A DNA stretch of 64,000 nucleotides, taken from contig JAVHKY010000034.1 in the NCBI GenBank assembly GCA_035079385.1, forward strand, positions 1,984,001 through 2,048,000. Direction: 5' to 3'. Position numbers and translations under genes: made by a program. Within the stretch, counting starts at the first letter, position 1, and the number at the start of each line of letters is the position of its first letter. This document shows, in pieces, positions 47,860 to 58,949 of this stretch. The notes beneath the pieces were generated by a model. That model was not told where the DNA came from. It saw only the letters and a list, made by a program, of their open reading frames with translations, and ran no database searches. This DNA comes from Aspidiotus rigidus (lineage: Eukaryota; Arthropoda; Insecta; Hemiptera; Diaspididae).

Positions 47860-50400
47860 CGGAGAAGGATGTTCTAGTGAGCGCTAAGTTGTACTTCCCA
47901 GCAGTTTTTGGATAAAGGAGTGATTTTGAAGGGACTTTTAACTCTGAAGCTGGGCCTGCTAGACGTTTTATTAGATTCATTTCAGCCGGATATCAGGTAG
48001 GAGCGTTACGATCGGCAAAATTAAAAACGGGATCAGAACGATTTTCAGATTTAAAATGTTCAGCAAGTAATCTCAAAATAATTTGGGAACAAAGCGATTT
48101 AGAAGAAAAATTTGAAGAATAAAATTTCTAGAGCGCAAAATTTTCTACAAATCGTCTTTATGATTCAGATCGAGTTGAAGAAATCTTCCACTCGTCATCT
48201 GCATTGGCCATCAATTATTTTACAGTTTTCATTGTGCGCAACACTAGCGCTGCCCTAGCTGATAGCCTGTTCAGGTGGCAGAGATACGCTTAGAAGTATA
48301 AAGTGATTTTTCTTGACATCACTGTCTGATTTTTTCGAGTCCCTCCTATAGAGGAAATCATCCTCTCACCTGTTCATACTTCTTACGTCCTCGAAGATTT
48401 CAAGTTATACCTAGTTGATAAAGAGAAAGAACGCCTTAACTTTAGGAGTTTTAGCCTAAAATCTTCCTCTGGGTCAGGCTTACGTTATTTGTTTTGTACC
48501 AAGTGTAAAAATTCAGCTCAAGACTCCAAAGTCATAGTCTGGCTAGGTTTCGAGCTCAACCTTCCTCCGGCGCTCCCCGACTCTAAATTTCTCCAAGGAT
48601 CAAAACTCGTCGTATTCGCTCTTGAGAAATTTTACGCCAAGATATTACGATGGACTGGAGAGGCTTTCATACCTTCGGGGTCTTACACGTCGGATGTATA
48701 AAAGCTCGTTTGAAAAGATTTACACATTATCGCGCGTACATCCGTGTTGATTTAACGACGACGTATATTATCCGTTCTCGGGTTCGTATAGTACGGTATA
48801 CAATTTCAATTTTTATTTCTTCCCATTTGTCTAATTCATATTTCACCATTTTCAATAATAGATACACATTATGCACACGTTCCGTATACACGGAGAGCCT
48901 CCACATCGACGCGGAACGTAAATCATCGAAATATTAATAATAAAAGCCAATCGATGCGAGCTAAGCATACTCGAGTAAAAATGGGTCCATAATAATCGTA
49001 ACTAAATAATAATTTTCGACGATGGGTATTTGTTTTTCTCTCTTGGAAGCGCGCGGCGGCGAGACGCACGACGAAGCCTCGTTATATCGCCCAGTCACCA
49101 TAAACGAATTATCGTTATTAAAACGTATCGGAATGGTTGTAAATTCGACTGACGTTAACGACGCCGGCCGTGATTTAAACGCGTTTGCCGACGACCGCAG
49201 CACGAAGAATTATAAATTTTCGCACTTGTATACCTATATACAGTTTACGTGTACGAGTGAGCGCTCCTCTTGTCACTTATCGAGAGGGCGAATATCAGAA
49301 GAGCGTCCAGCAAAAAAAGAGAAATATGAACGATTACTGTACTCGTGTATTGTAATTAATAATCCGCGGATTCGATGGTACCGCACCGTGGTCCGGATTG
49401 CAATTTCAGGTGAACGGTGCGGCGTGGCGGTTCTCTCTCTTGAAAAGTTGGCGTATATTGTTTCCATACTTCAATAATAAATACTTTTGCTTTGGACAAC
49501 AAGGACGGAGCTCGATTGGGAAGGAGGTACTTTTCTCTTAGCTTTTTCGTAGTCCATTCCAGAACTTGTCGTCTCGGGACCCTAAAACTTGGAAAAATGT
49601 TAACTGTTGAAGTGTGCTCCCGAAAATCTTGAACTTGAATGAGCAGGATATCAGAAAGTTTGTCTAGCTTTGACCACCACTCTCCTCCCCGAAGTCTAAA
49701 AACACAGAATGATGTTACCACTTTCCTGGATAGGGTGATGGAAAAGTGATACTAGTATTACGCCCCACTGGGTACGGAGAAGACTCGAGGTTATACGAGG
49801 AGAGAACTTGAAAAATTTGTACATTTCAGGTTAGGGTACTTAGAAAGATCGCGACAGAAAAGAAATTGCGACATAAAAGTGGGGGGGGGGAAGAGACTGA
49901 CCATTAGAGATGGCTCATATAGTTATATTGTATAGACTAGAGGAGAGGCCTCCTAACGTCCTTAGGTGATTTAACCTCAAGTCTTCGGATCAAGTCGACA
50001 AGGGGAAAGATGGCTGAATTCTAGAAATGGTTGGGACAGAGAAAATACTATACAGGGAGGGTGAGACGTCATCAAGAAAACTTTGTCTCTAGAACAGTAA
50101 AAATCGTTCATTATAACATGCGATATATCTTGGTTCTCTTCTGTTCAATAATTGCCCTATCGCCTCGCACTTGTCTGGTTGTCCCAATGATAATATTTCA
50201 GAGGACTCCACAGGGGAAGAGTGGAAATTTGTACGTCTCCTCTCCCTTTCGATTGTATTCGAATAAAGCCACACTTTCGAAGCTATCGCGGTCTGAACTC
50301 TTTTCCTATGATTACTCGGAACACGAACTGTTCATCATTCCAAATTACGATCCCATACAAACTGTCGTCGTTTGAAAAGTTGTGAAGCGGACCTCACATG
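47860..50400. other. Upstream Eph intron, mixed
   Basis: 47.86-48.6 kb is repeat-derived (shares AGCCTAAAATCTTCCTCT with 43.66 kb). 48.7-49.6 kb is CpG-rich intron with a 151-residue plus-strand frame at 49022-49477 opposed by minus-strand frames, unsupported as a gene. 49.6-50.0 kb is AG-rich with a 10-base G run near 49885. Confidence 0.4.
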
Positions 50401-52400
50401 TAGTACCTACGTAGTTGACGTTGTTTGGACTTTTTACCGACTTATTAACAATTTTTCAATACTGCTCCATTCTGTGCGCACGTGAAAAAGGCTCGCGGAG
50501 ACCGCAAAACGCGAACCGTCACTGTCTCGTCCAAACACCGAGAGAGTAGCCTCCAAAGAAAATAATTCATTTTCCGCTTAACCGCAAGTTATTACAGGAC
50601 AAAAGAAGAACATCGAGAAAAGAGGTTTACGAACACTTCGATGATTTACCGAATGTATTTTATGAGCGCTGCTCGGCTGCGAGAATACGGTTTTAGTGGT
50701 AGCTGCCACGGTTATCTTCGACGTATTTCAATGAAAGGTGTTGAGATAGAAGGGAAAAAAGAGTACTGCAAGCCCGCAATTACGAATAAACATGGCTTAG
50801 CCCTTGAATAATATCGTGTTCCAAATTACAGGAAGCGTAGATAATTGATTTTTTTTTTTTTTTCGGTGAGTTATTGCTGATCGTTGTCGGCGGCATCGAA
50901 CAGTTCGTGTGGTTTTTACGAACCAGGTTGACAGGATTGTCGAACGGGTCTAGGGCATACGGATTGATTACGTCTAGTATACGTGTAAAATGAGATAAAG
51001 GAGCAACGATCAACGTTCACTTCATTTGCACTCGGTAGATTCTTCTGGTAGCCGATGGAATAAATACGATATTGTTGTCGAAATTTAAACTTTCGTGCAA
51101 GACAAGTTTTGCGCGAGCAAAGCCTAATCCGCCTTCATAACTCGCGGTAAATTGGGAAAGCTGATACAGCGACACGAAGAAAATATCGTGCGCTAGTTAT
51201 ACGCGTGCTCTCGGCCAGAAAATCTCGTTCCTTCATAGTGTGACCCTTTTTGTGTCGTAATTTACTCATCGCATTTAAAAGTGCACCTTGTGTACAGTGA
51301 GTATGACTCATTCCTGTTGGTAAATATATGTACGAGAAAAGTTTACGTGCTGTAGAATGCTGTGTGTTCCCTGATGTAGCGTTCACTCTTTAATCCTCGC
51401 TGCTCCCTCGCTATACTTAGTCAAGCTCACTCAGTTTGACAATCAATTAAATTCTTCTGTGGCCGCTTTTAAAGTGATACTGTACATAAATGCACGGTAT
51501 CCTTACCGGATACGCACAAAGTGTTATAGGAATGCGCGCAGCAAAAGCTTCCGTAGCTTTAGCAAAGTAAAGCGGACATTTTATACATAAATCCGTTTTG
51601 ATTAAACGTGCAGAACAGTTAGGACAAAGAGGGGACCAACAAGTATGCAGGCTTTTATAGAAGTGACGAAGAACTTTTGTTCTTTCTTTGATTACACACG
51701 TACAACTTGTGAATTATTCGCCTTCGGGTTTTGCTGGCCTCTTGTACCGAGGCTGAAGCTCATGTGAACTGTGTAGACTTCGATGAATTCAGTGGAGCAG
51801 CCGAGAATTGAAAAGTTTAATCTTGTCTCAACTTGACTATTTTGAAGATGCTACGAGGGGGAGGGGACTTCGGTAAAAAGTTTCCGGGAATGAAAAAAAT
51901 TGGAAAACTGATCTAACTCAAAAAACCACCGAGAAGTAGAAGGGTGATGAAAAATTTGAACAGATGAGTCATGCCAGAGCTGCAATGCATGCAACCCACG
52001 CCCGTGATCGACAACCGTACGAGAGCAACCCTCATGAATATCAAGAGGATCCATGACCGCATCCTAATTATCTGTAAAATGGCAGAGATAACGCTGTAGT
52101 AGTTAAGGACAGACCTACCAACGATGATAAAGTTCTTGAAACTCTTGAAACTTGTGGGGCCATCAGTAAGGATGATCTAATTTCAACACCACATCGCTGA
52201 AGAGAGTAAAGCTGTTAATAACAGTCACCACGTCATCGTTAAAGTCCTCCTCATACGTGCTCTCCTCGTCTCTGTTGATTGCCTAAGGTCCATAATTCAG
52301 AATTTAGAATTTCATGAGCGATGAATAACTCTAATTTCTAAGGCTATTCGAGTCTTCACAATATATTTCTTTATTACACTGGCAAGCAGTGAATTTTTAA
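50401..52400. other. Upstream Eph intron; possible coding remnant near 52.07-52.19 kb
   Basis: CpG-rich intron to about 51.8 kb. Around 52070-52190 a plus-strand frame reads GRDNAVVVKDRPTNDDKVLE, slightly like the D(K)GNAVVVMD motif preceding the RT of Penelope proteins, but it is too short to assert. Nothing else is supported. Confidence 0.35.
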
Positions 52401-52401
52401 G

Positions 52402-53245
52402 GAAAAATGGCTATTGATGATAGAAGAATGAAAATTGGTATGGTGGGCAATTTAGAGATGGGGAGCCCTCCGAAATTTGCCATAATAGAAGCGGGGGAGG
52501 AGTGACTTTTGAGGGTCCATCCCCCCTATGTGAAAGTGGGGTGAGCAATTTCGGCATCATTGGGGTCGATTTTAAATATTTTCATCCTCCTGAATACGAA
52601 TATGTAATTCTTCTCAAGATCCGACCACGAGAAGTGCCCTTAATTTCAAATTGAAAATTTCCATACTTTTTTTGCTAAAACTACGTAACAATAACAGTTT
52701 TCCTTCTCTAGGCAAATACATTGTTCAGGGTTAAATTTTAAGTATAATATACGAGTAGTGAAAGTCAAATGTGAGATTTCAACATATATATGAGAGCTCT
52801 CTACGTCGACATGAGGGGGAAACAGGAGGTACCGCAAGTTACCTAATTTTGATGATTTTGCATGTTTACGTTTTTTGAATATTTCCATCTTTGTGCATAA
52901 TCTGAAGGATTTTGAAGCATTAAAAATTGCAGATATGGTGACTGGAAACTTCAAACAATGAAGCTATATGTCTGTCTTTGAGCCTTCCGCTCCACCTTGG
53001 TTGGCATTTAAGGAGTCACATAATAGGTTTTTTCCGAAACATATATTCGACAAATCATCAGTATTGAGATAGATTTTGGAATTTCCACGATAATAATCTC
53101 TCCTTAAAACAATGACCTCTTGTGGAGATATAATACTATAATGACACGAGCTCCTTTTGGTCATTTTGCAGGAGGGGGGGGGGGGGGATCCAGTGAAAAA
53201 TTTTGATGGTAGAATTTTTGAATAAAAAAAAAATGACCAACTTTG
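52402..53245. repeat. Long inverted repeat, left arm
   Basis: This stretch is repeated in reverse at 56160-56840. Shared blocks include AAAAATGGCTATT, GAAGCGGGGGAGG, TGAGCAATTTCGGC, CTCCTGAATACGAATATG, TACATTGTTCAGGGTTAAAT, ACGAGTAGTGAA, GGAGGTACCGCAAG and a G-run followed by GGATCC. It is moderately diverged. It may be the terminal arm of a large foldback element into which PLE-4 inserted, or two opposed copies of one repeat. Confidence 0.75.
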
Positions 53246-53790
53246 ATCTCATTCGTCATAAGAAGCACTTCTCTACGGTTACAACACGACAAGAAGGACT
53301 ACGCGACAGCGACAGCGTTTCCGAACAGTCCACGAATTTGAATTTCATCGCAATCGGTTGTCATTTGATTTGTTAATACTTCCTCAAAGTCGCCGATAAA
53401 CAGTTGTACCTATATATGTCTACTATCGTCTTTGATGCAGCTTTGTCGGTCAGCATATGCAGAGAAGTCTGTCACCACCTATACAGGTAGACGATGCGAT
53501 ATAGCTGACTGCAGCGATAACCGAGGTGTTACTTGTAGTGTGCAAAAAAATCAAAGTAGCGAATGCCGTCTATGAAGCTGCAGTTGTTAATCAAAAGGAA
53601 TACAATAATCACAGAACGATTGATCAGCGTTGTGACGAAAATGACCTCCTTGTACCACGGATTACAGTAGGTCTCTAAAATGATTTTGGGTACAAACTTT
53701 TCTTTGGAATAATTTGTATAATAATCTCCTTATGAGTCCTGAAATTACTATGGCCCCAAGCATAATGCATCAAACTTCCATAACCTTAAG
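53246..53790. other. Spacer between left inverted arm and PLE-4
   Basis: No gene recognised. AAATGATTTTGGGTACA at about 53680 has an inverted counterpart after PLE-4 (TGTACCAAAAATGAT near 55674), suggesting that this spacer and 55640-55760 are the element that PLE-4 interrupted. Confidence 0.4.
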
Positions 53791-53865
53791 AGAGTTCATT
53801 TCTTGCCAATACAATCAAGTATCGGAACTCATAATGAGTGAGTAAGGTGTAAGTAGAGCACTAAT
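53791..53865 (-). repeat. Inverted fragment of the PLE 5' repeat
   Basis: ATCGGAACTCATAATGAGT followed by AAGGTGTAAGTAG is the reverse complement of the 125-bp monomer of 33.1-33.76 kb (TACTTACACCT...ACTCAATATGAGTTCCGAT). It abuts the 5' end of PLE-4 in the opposite direction, the inverted terminal-repeat arrangement known for Penelope elements. Confidence 0.65.
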
Positions 53866-55339
53866 ATTGAAAAAGGGTGAGATCAACCCGATTGCACCAA
53901 AACTCAAGGGGCTTGTAAAACTCCACAAAGCGAACCGTCCGATGAGACCCCTTGTCAACAGCATTCAATCACCATGCTACAAGATAGCAAAGATCGTAGC
54001 CATATTCCTGAAAGAAAACTACCAGTTTGCACCCAGACGAAGTATCAGAACAACGGAGAGCTGATTGAGCAACTGGACAAGTTGGAAATCAGGAGTAACG
54101 ACAAGCTGATATCCTTTGATGTGACTAATATGTTTGGCACCATACCGAAGGAGGAACTTCTCACTCTGCTCAAAAACAACAGATACCATGGGAACCCCGA
54201 TGGGTCGAAGTACGCCAACATAGTGGAGGAGATCTTGAGCCAGAACTACTGCCGCTTCAATAACAGGTTCTACAGTCAGGAAAGGGGACTTGCGATGGGA
54301 TCACCGCTGTCACCAATACTGGCGGAGGTATTCATGAATGATATGGAAAACAAGATATTGAAGGGCAGCAAGTTCAGAAACTCGATCAAACACTGGGCCA
54401 GATATGTAGATGATATCCTAATTGTGTGGTCAGGCACTGATAGACAGGTGGATCTATTCCTTTCAGAAATGAACGCGATGAATGAGAGCATCAAATTCAC
54501 AGTGGAAAAAGGCAATGAGACCATCAACTATTTGGACCTTACACTCACAATGGAGAACAATAGGATAGAATACAAAATCTACAGGAAGCCGGGGCATACT
54601 GACACCATCATCCCAAATGACTCCTACCACCACCCCAGGCACAGGTTAGCGGCAATCCAGAACTACTGCTATCGGGCAATTTCTATCCTCAAGAGCAACG
54701 AAGAGAAGAGGAAACAGATTGAGATAGTAAAGCAGATCGCAGAAGCCAATGGCTACCGCAGATGTGTGGTGGAGGGAGTCTTTGGGAAAATGGAAACAAA
54801 GAAAGGAACCCATGATAGCATAGTGAGAAAGTACTACGGATCGATGCCATATATAGGAAAGTACACAAACAAGGTGATAAAGGCGTTCAATAGCTACGAT
54901 GTGAATGTGGTATCCAGAATAACCAACCCATGGTGAAGAGAATCAGCAATGACCAGACGGAACAAAAGAACAAGGAAAGCTTGAGCGGAGTATACAAGCT
55001 CAGTTTTAAACAGTGCGAGGGTATCTACATCGCTGAGACTGGGAGAAAGTTTGAGATCAGGAGAAAGGAGCACAAAACGTCGAGGGAGAAAGAAGATGGC
55101 AAGTCACTGTTTGGGAAACACTGTAATGAGGAAAACCACAATGGAGAGGGAATATTTGAAGTCATACACGTAGAGAATCGCACAAAGAGAAAAAAACTCT
55201 GGGAACAAATGAAGATTGCAAAAGCTAAGAGGAAGAAAGCCTGCCTCTTGAACAATGTAATCACATTTGACAGCGAAAAATTATTTGGCCTGGTGATTGG
55301 ACGAGAGAAGAAGAACGGAACCAACCGATGAGACGGCAG

Positions 55340-55530
55340 GAATCCAGGTAGCCAATAGAAACGCAGCATTTAGGAAAATAGATTGAACCAATCACAAAGC
55401 AGTATGTTTTAGCCAATAAGAAAACAATGTCATATTATTGTAAGAATAAGTTTCTAAGAAGTGAACCAATCACAACACAGCATTGTTATAGCCGATAAGA
55501 TCACAGTGTTAAGAACTCATGGTTAAGGCC
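55340..55530 (+). promoter_or_regulatory. Run of CCAAT-type boxes in the PLE-4 tail
   Basis: AGCCAATAGAAACGCAGC, AACCAATCACAAAGCAG, AGCCAATAAGAAAACA, AACCAATCACAACACAG and AGCCGATAAGATCACAG follow one another, spaced about 30-60 bp. A shorter version is in the PLE-2 tail (36236-36275). CCAAT is the NF-Y site. In a retroelement tail it could serve a downstream copy as promoter, but no function is shown. Confidence 0.4.
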
Positions 55531-55546
55531 TTGTTCTCCAGTTGCG

Positions 55547-55588
55547 ACACAACTGATGATGGGATAACACCCGAAAGTACTCTTGTAT
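55547..55588 (+). ncRNA. Hammerhead-ribozyme-like motif in PLE-4 tail
   Basis: ACAA (55549-55552), CTGATGA (55553-55559), a T plus GGG-(ATAACA)-CCC hairpin, GAAA (55573-55576), GTAC then TC (55581-55582), then TTGT (55583-55586), which pairs with ACAA as stem I. This is the order of the minimal type-I hammerhead reported from Penelope-like elements. One unpaired T at the foot of stem II and a very short stem III weaken it. Confidence 0.45.
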
Positions 55589-55639
55589 AAGCAAGTAATA
55601 AAGTAGATTTGTACAATTGAAAAACCCTTTTTCAATACC

Positions 55640-56159
55640 ACCAAGGTTGGTCAACAAATAGCTATGCGGTTGTACCAAAAATGATCGTTATCAGCAATGT
55701 CGCAGTTGTAGCCTGAAATGGAACGAAGAAGAGGGGAGGGGTAGTGCGTGATCCTCATTCTAACACTTCGGTAAGCCTTATTTTATCCTATTTGGTACTC
55801 AAACGGAAAACATGACTGTGTTTAGAGAATTCATTTTATTCAAAGACGATGTCTCAAGTTCGTAAAAATAGGACGTTTTTAAAGTTGGGGATGGACGTAG
55901 GAGTCAATTTCCTGAAAAGGGGATTGAATTTGAATATAATTTTCAGTGGCGTAGCCAGAAAATTTTTCTGGGAGTTGTTAAAGAAAATGTGGAAGAAAAA
56001 AAATCACAAAAATTTTTGGGAAAAATCGCTTAAAATAAAATGTGATATTTCCATGTGTCTTAGGAGGGTTCAACTCCTCTAATCCCCCCTCGCCACTCCA
56101 CCGACACTTTTATATCTTCCCTCCCCTGAAAACAATAGAAGGTATCAAAATTTGAACGA
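55640..56159. other. Spacer between PLE-4 and right inverted arm
   Basis: No gene supported. The 77-residue frame at 55849-56082 is lysine-rich and unrecognised. Confidence 0.4.
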
Positions 56160-56840
56160 CAGAAGTCAATTTTTTTTCATTCAAAAATTCTATCATCAAA
56201 ATTTTCCCCGGATCCCCCCCCCCTGCAAAATGGTCGAAAGGATCTCGCGTCAGTATAGTAATATATCTCCACGAGAGGTCATTGTTTTAAGGAAGGTGGA
56301 GTGGAAGGCTTAAAGATCTGCTATTTTTAATTCAAAATCCTTCACATTAATTATTATATATGTATAAAGATGAAAATATTCAAAAAACGTGTGAAAAACA
56401 TGAAAAATCTTCGAAATTAGGCACCTTGCGGTACCTCCTGTTTCCCCCACGTTGAAAACTCACATTTGACCTTCACTACTCGTATATTATACGGAAAATT
56501 TAACCCTGAACAATGTATTTGGTCTAGAGAAGAAAAGCTATTTTCTTAACGTTTTTTTCGCAAAAATTGAAAAATGAGGAAATTTTCAATTTGAAATTTG
56601 GGGCACTTCTCGTGGTTGGATCTTGAAAAAAATTACATATTCGTATTCAGGAGGGTGAAAACATGTAAAATCTACCCCAATGACGCCGAAATTGCTCACC
56701 CCATTTTCACATAGGAGGAATGGAACCTCAAAAATGCCCCCCCCCTCCCGCTTCTATTACGGAGAATTTCGGAATGCTCCCCATCTCTAAAATTTTCTTT
56801 TGGTAATTTTCATGCTTCTATCATTAATAGCCATTTTTTT
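56160..56840. repeat. Long inverted repeat, right arm
   Basis: Reverse-complement partner of 52402-53245. It is shorter, with several small indels. It carries GGATCC followed by a C-run, GCGGTACCTCCTGTTTCCCC, CGTATTCAGGAGG and AATAGCCATTTTT. Confidence 0.75.
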
Positions 56841-58945
56841 GCAGTCTATCATCAATACATTATGAAAATTTCGTGCTCCTCGTTCTTTCAATTTTGAATC
56901 GTTGCGTCCGTGCTAGTCCGCCTTAAAAAGGATTCCTACGAGATATGAAAGCTGTTATTTTACAACCACAAGCCTTGACCTCTAAGAGACTTTTGCACTT
57001 TTGCGCTTCCTGACATTACCATACTAAGAAAATATTTCCCTCGTAGCGAGATTTTATGGACTGGCCACGCCACAAAATTGAAACTATAACCACGCTACAC
57101 CCTTCTTCATTTTTTTTTTTTTTTTGAAATTAAAACTCAAAACGAGAAGTTAGTAAGTTTCTAATTCGTTAGATAGACAGAGCCGAAAGAAAGATAAACA
57201 CGAGAATATAATTATCTTGAAAATCTGCGATAATAACGTAATAAGAGGGAGAGAATTCCGTAGCCCCGAAGGAAGAAGTGTAGCGACGAATAATTATTAC
57301 GATAAAGAAAAGCGAAATTATGAAGAGCGGAGCTGCGAAGCAGAATAAACGTTTGTTCCCTGCAGCGTTAAATAGAATCGCTCAGCTGGGAACGGTATAG
57401 CGTAGATAAACGCACTAATTTTTCGACAAATGTGAGCTTATTATAACTGTAAATTATATATATATATATAAAAAAAAACATAGCTGAAATCAGTCCGGAA
57501 GTAATTTTTTTAGTCGAAAGCTTTTCGTATACGCTATAAAGCTCCGCGCGCCACTCAATTAATCTCGGTCTCGCAGCTGTCAAAAGCTAGAAAAGACCTT
57601 ACAACAACGTGTATATTGTAGGTGATTGAGAAGATCCCTTTTGTCGAATAGCTCGGTCATACATATTACGTCGGAAAGTTTTTAAAAATTCACGATACAT
57701 CCGCAGCTGTACGTTTCCCGCGTGCTTCGCAAAGTCGTCGTCGCGCGTTCGCTCGACCTTAATGGACGTTTTTCATCATCGCCGGGGAAATCTTCTTTAC
57801 TCGCTATGTTTGTACGAAAAACGTTATAATACGATGTCATCATTGTCGTCGCCCACGACACCGAGACTACACTTAGACCATATACGAGCTCCCTTCTTCA
57901 TCATTTTCTTACTCTCGTACAATGAAATTAATGAACCAATATAAATAAAAACGAGTAAATCCCGCGGAAAAAATGGGCGACAATAACGCCGCGAACCAGA
58001 AGTCGCCGTCGAGAATTTCCAATAAAAACGTCGCAATTACGTGTAACGTTCAAATATCATCGCGTGAAACGACGAAAAAAAAAAAGGAAAATCGGCGAGA
58101 CGACGAAGAAAATTATATCCTAAGTCCAGATTTTAATTCGAAGCTTGTAAGCACATTTGCGTATTAATGGCCAAAGATTATTATTTTTCATCCCGAATTA
58201 AAAAAACGAGGAGACAAGTCGAGTTTTTCCTCGGCGTTTTTTTTTTTTCTTTCTCTTTCCGCACTGCGACTTAAAAGCTTGTACAACTGTTTTCCCCTCC
58301 TTTATTCTAACTGTTTAGCACGTTTAATCAAAACGGATTTATATGAAATGTTTGCGGCGCTTTGCTAAAATCACGAAAGCTTTTGCCGCACGCATTCCTA
58401 CGTAAACACTCAATGCGTATCCGGTGAGGATATCGTGTGCAGTACCTTTGAAAGCGGTCACAAAAGCACTTAATTGATTGTCAAACTGAGGGAGAGAAAG
58501 AAGCAGGAACGGGTGCAACATGGATTAAAGAATATAAAATTTAACTTTGTTTTCGCGCGTAAGCTTGCATCGGGGAATAAAGCATCCCAGCACGTAAACT
58601 TCTCTCCTATTTACGAATAGGAAAGCGTCATACTCGTACACGACAAAAGACAGTCCAGTGGAAATACGAAAGAAAATCGAGCTTCGAACAGATTGTAGAC
58701 CGCTTTTGGTGCACAATTCTATGCTTAAAGTTACCGTTCATGTATACACATAGAACTTTATAGTCTTTTTAACAATACAATATCTTACAAATCAAGAACG
58801 TGAAAAAATTTTCTTCAGCCAGATTCACAGCAGCCAACTTTCGAGTTTTCAAGTACCCTAATTGTAGATTTCATGGCTTGAAATATTTCGTAATCTGTGA
58901 TTTGGTCAAGGTCAGCTGGGTACACTATTATTTTTTCCTTGACCA
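56841..58945. other. Upstream Eph intron, CpG-rich ordinary intron
   Basis: Contains a T-run near 57110 and an AT run near 57455-57475. Frames here overlap on both strands. No Eph exon or repeat was recognised before about 58.95 kb. Confidence 0.45.
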
Positions 58946-58949
58946 GTGT

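Larger units (their letters stand above)
53865..55637 (+). mobile_element. PLE-4: Penelope-like element, 5'-truncated, RT and GIY-YIG with two frameshifts
   Basis: A first frame (53867-54064) gives LKGLVKLHKANRPMRPLVNS, the early RT motif. A missing base near 54045 shifts to the frame closing at 54936. That frame has motif A ISFDVTNMFGTIP (Asp49 of the 53974 frame), motif B' GLAMGSPLSPILAEVFM, motif C YVDDILIVW (residues 144-152), motif D/E INYLDL and the thumb. A second shift near 54930 leads to the endonuclease (to 55331), with SGVYKL, GIYIAETGRKFEIRRKEH and conserved Glu/His residues, so GIY, YIG and Arg motifs survive. A 13-bp inverted pair, TATTGAAAAAGGG (53865-53877) and its complement (55625-55637), bounds the element. 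AATAAA at about 55599 may end the transcript. It is the least decayed member of the PLE-2 family here. Confidence 0.9.

Noticed and set aside
49022..49477. 151-residue plus-strand frame in CpG-rich intron
   Set aside because: Overlapping frames on the other strand, no recognisable motif, and CpG-rich DNA here gives long chance frames.
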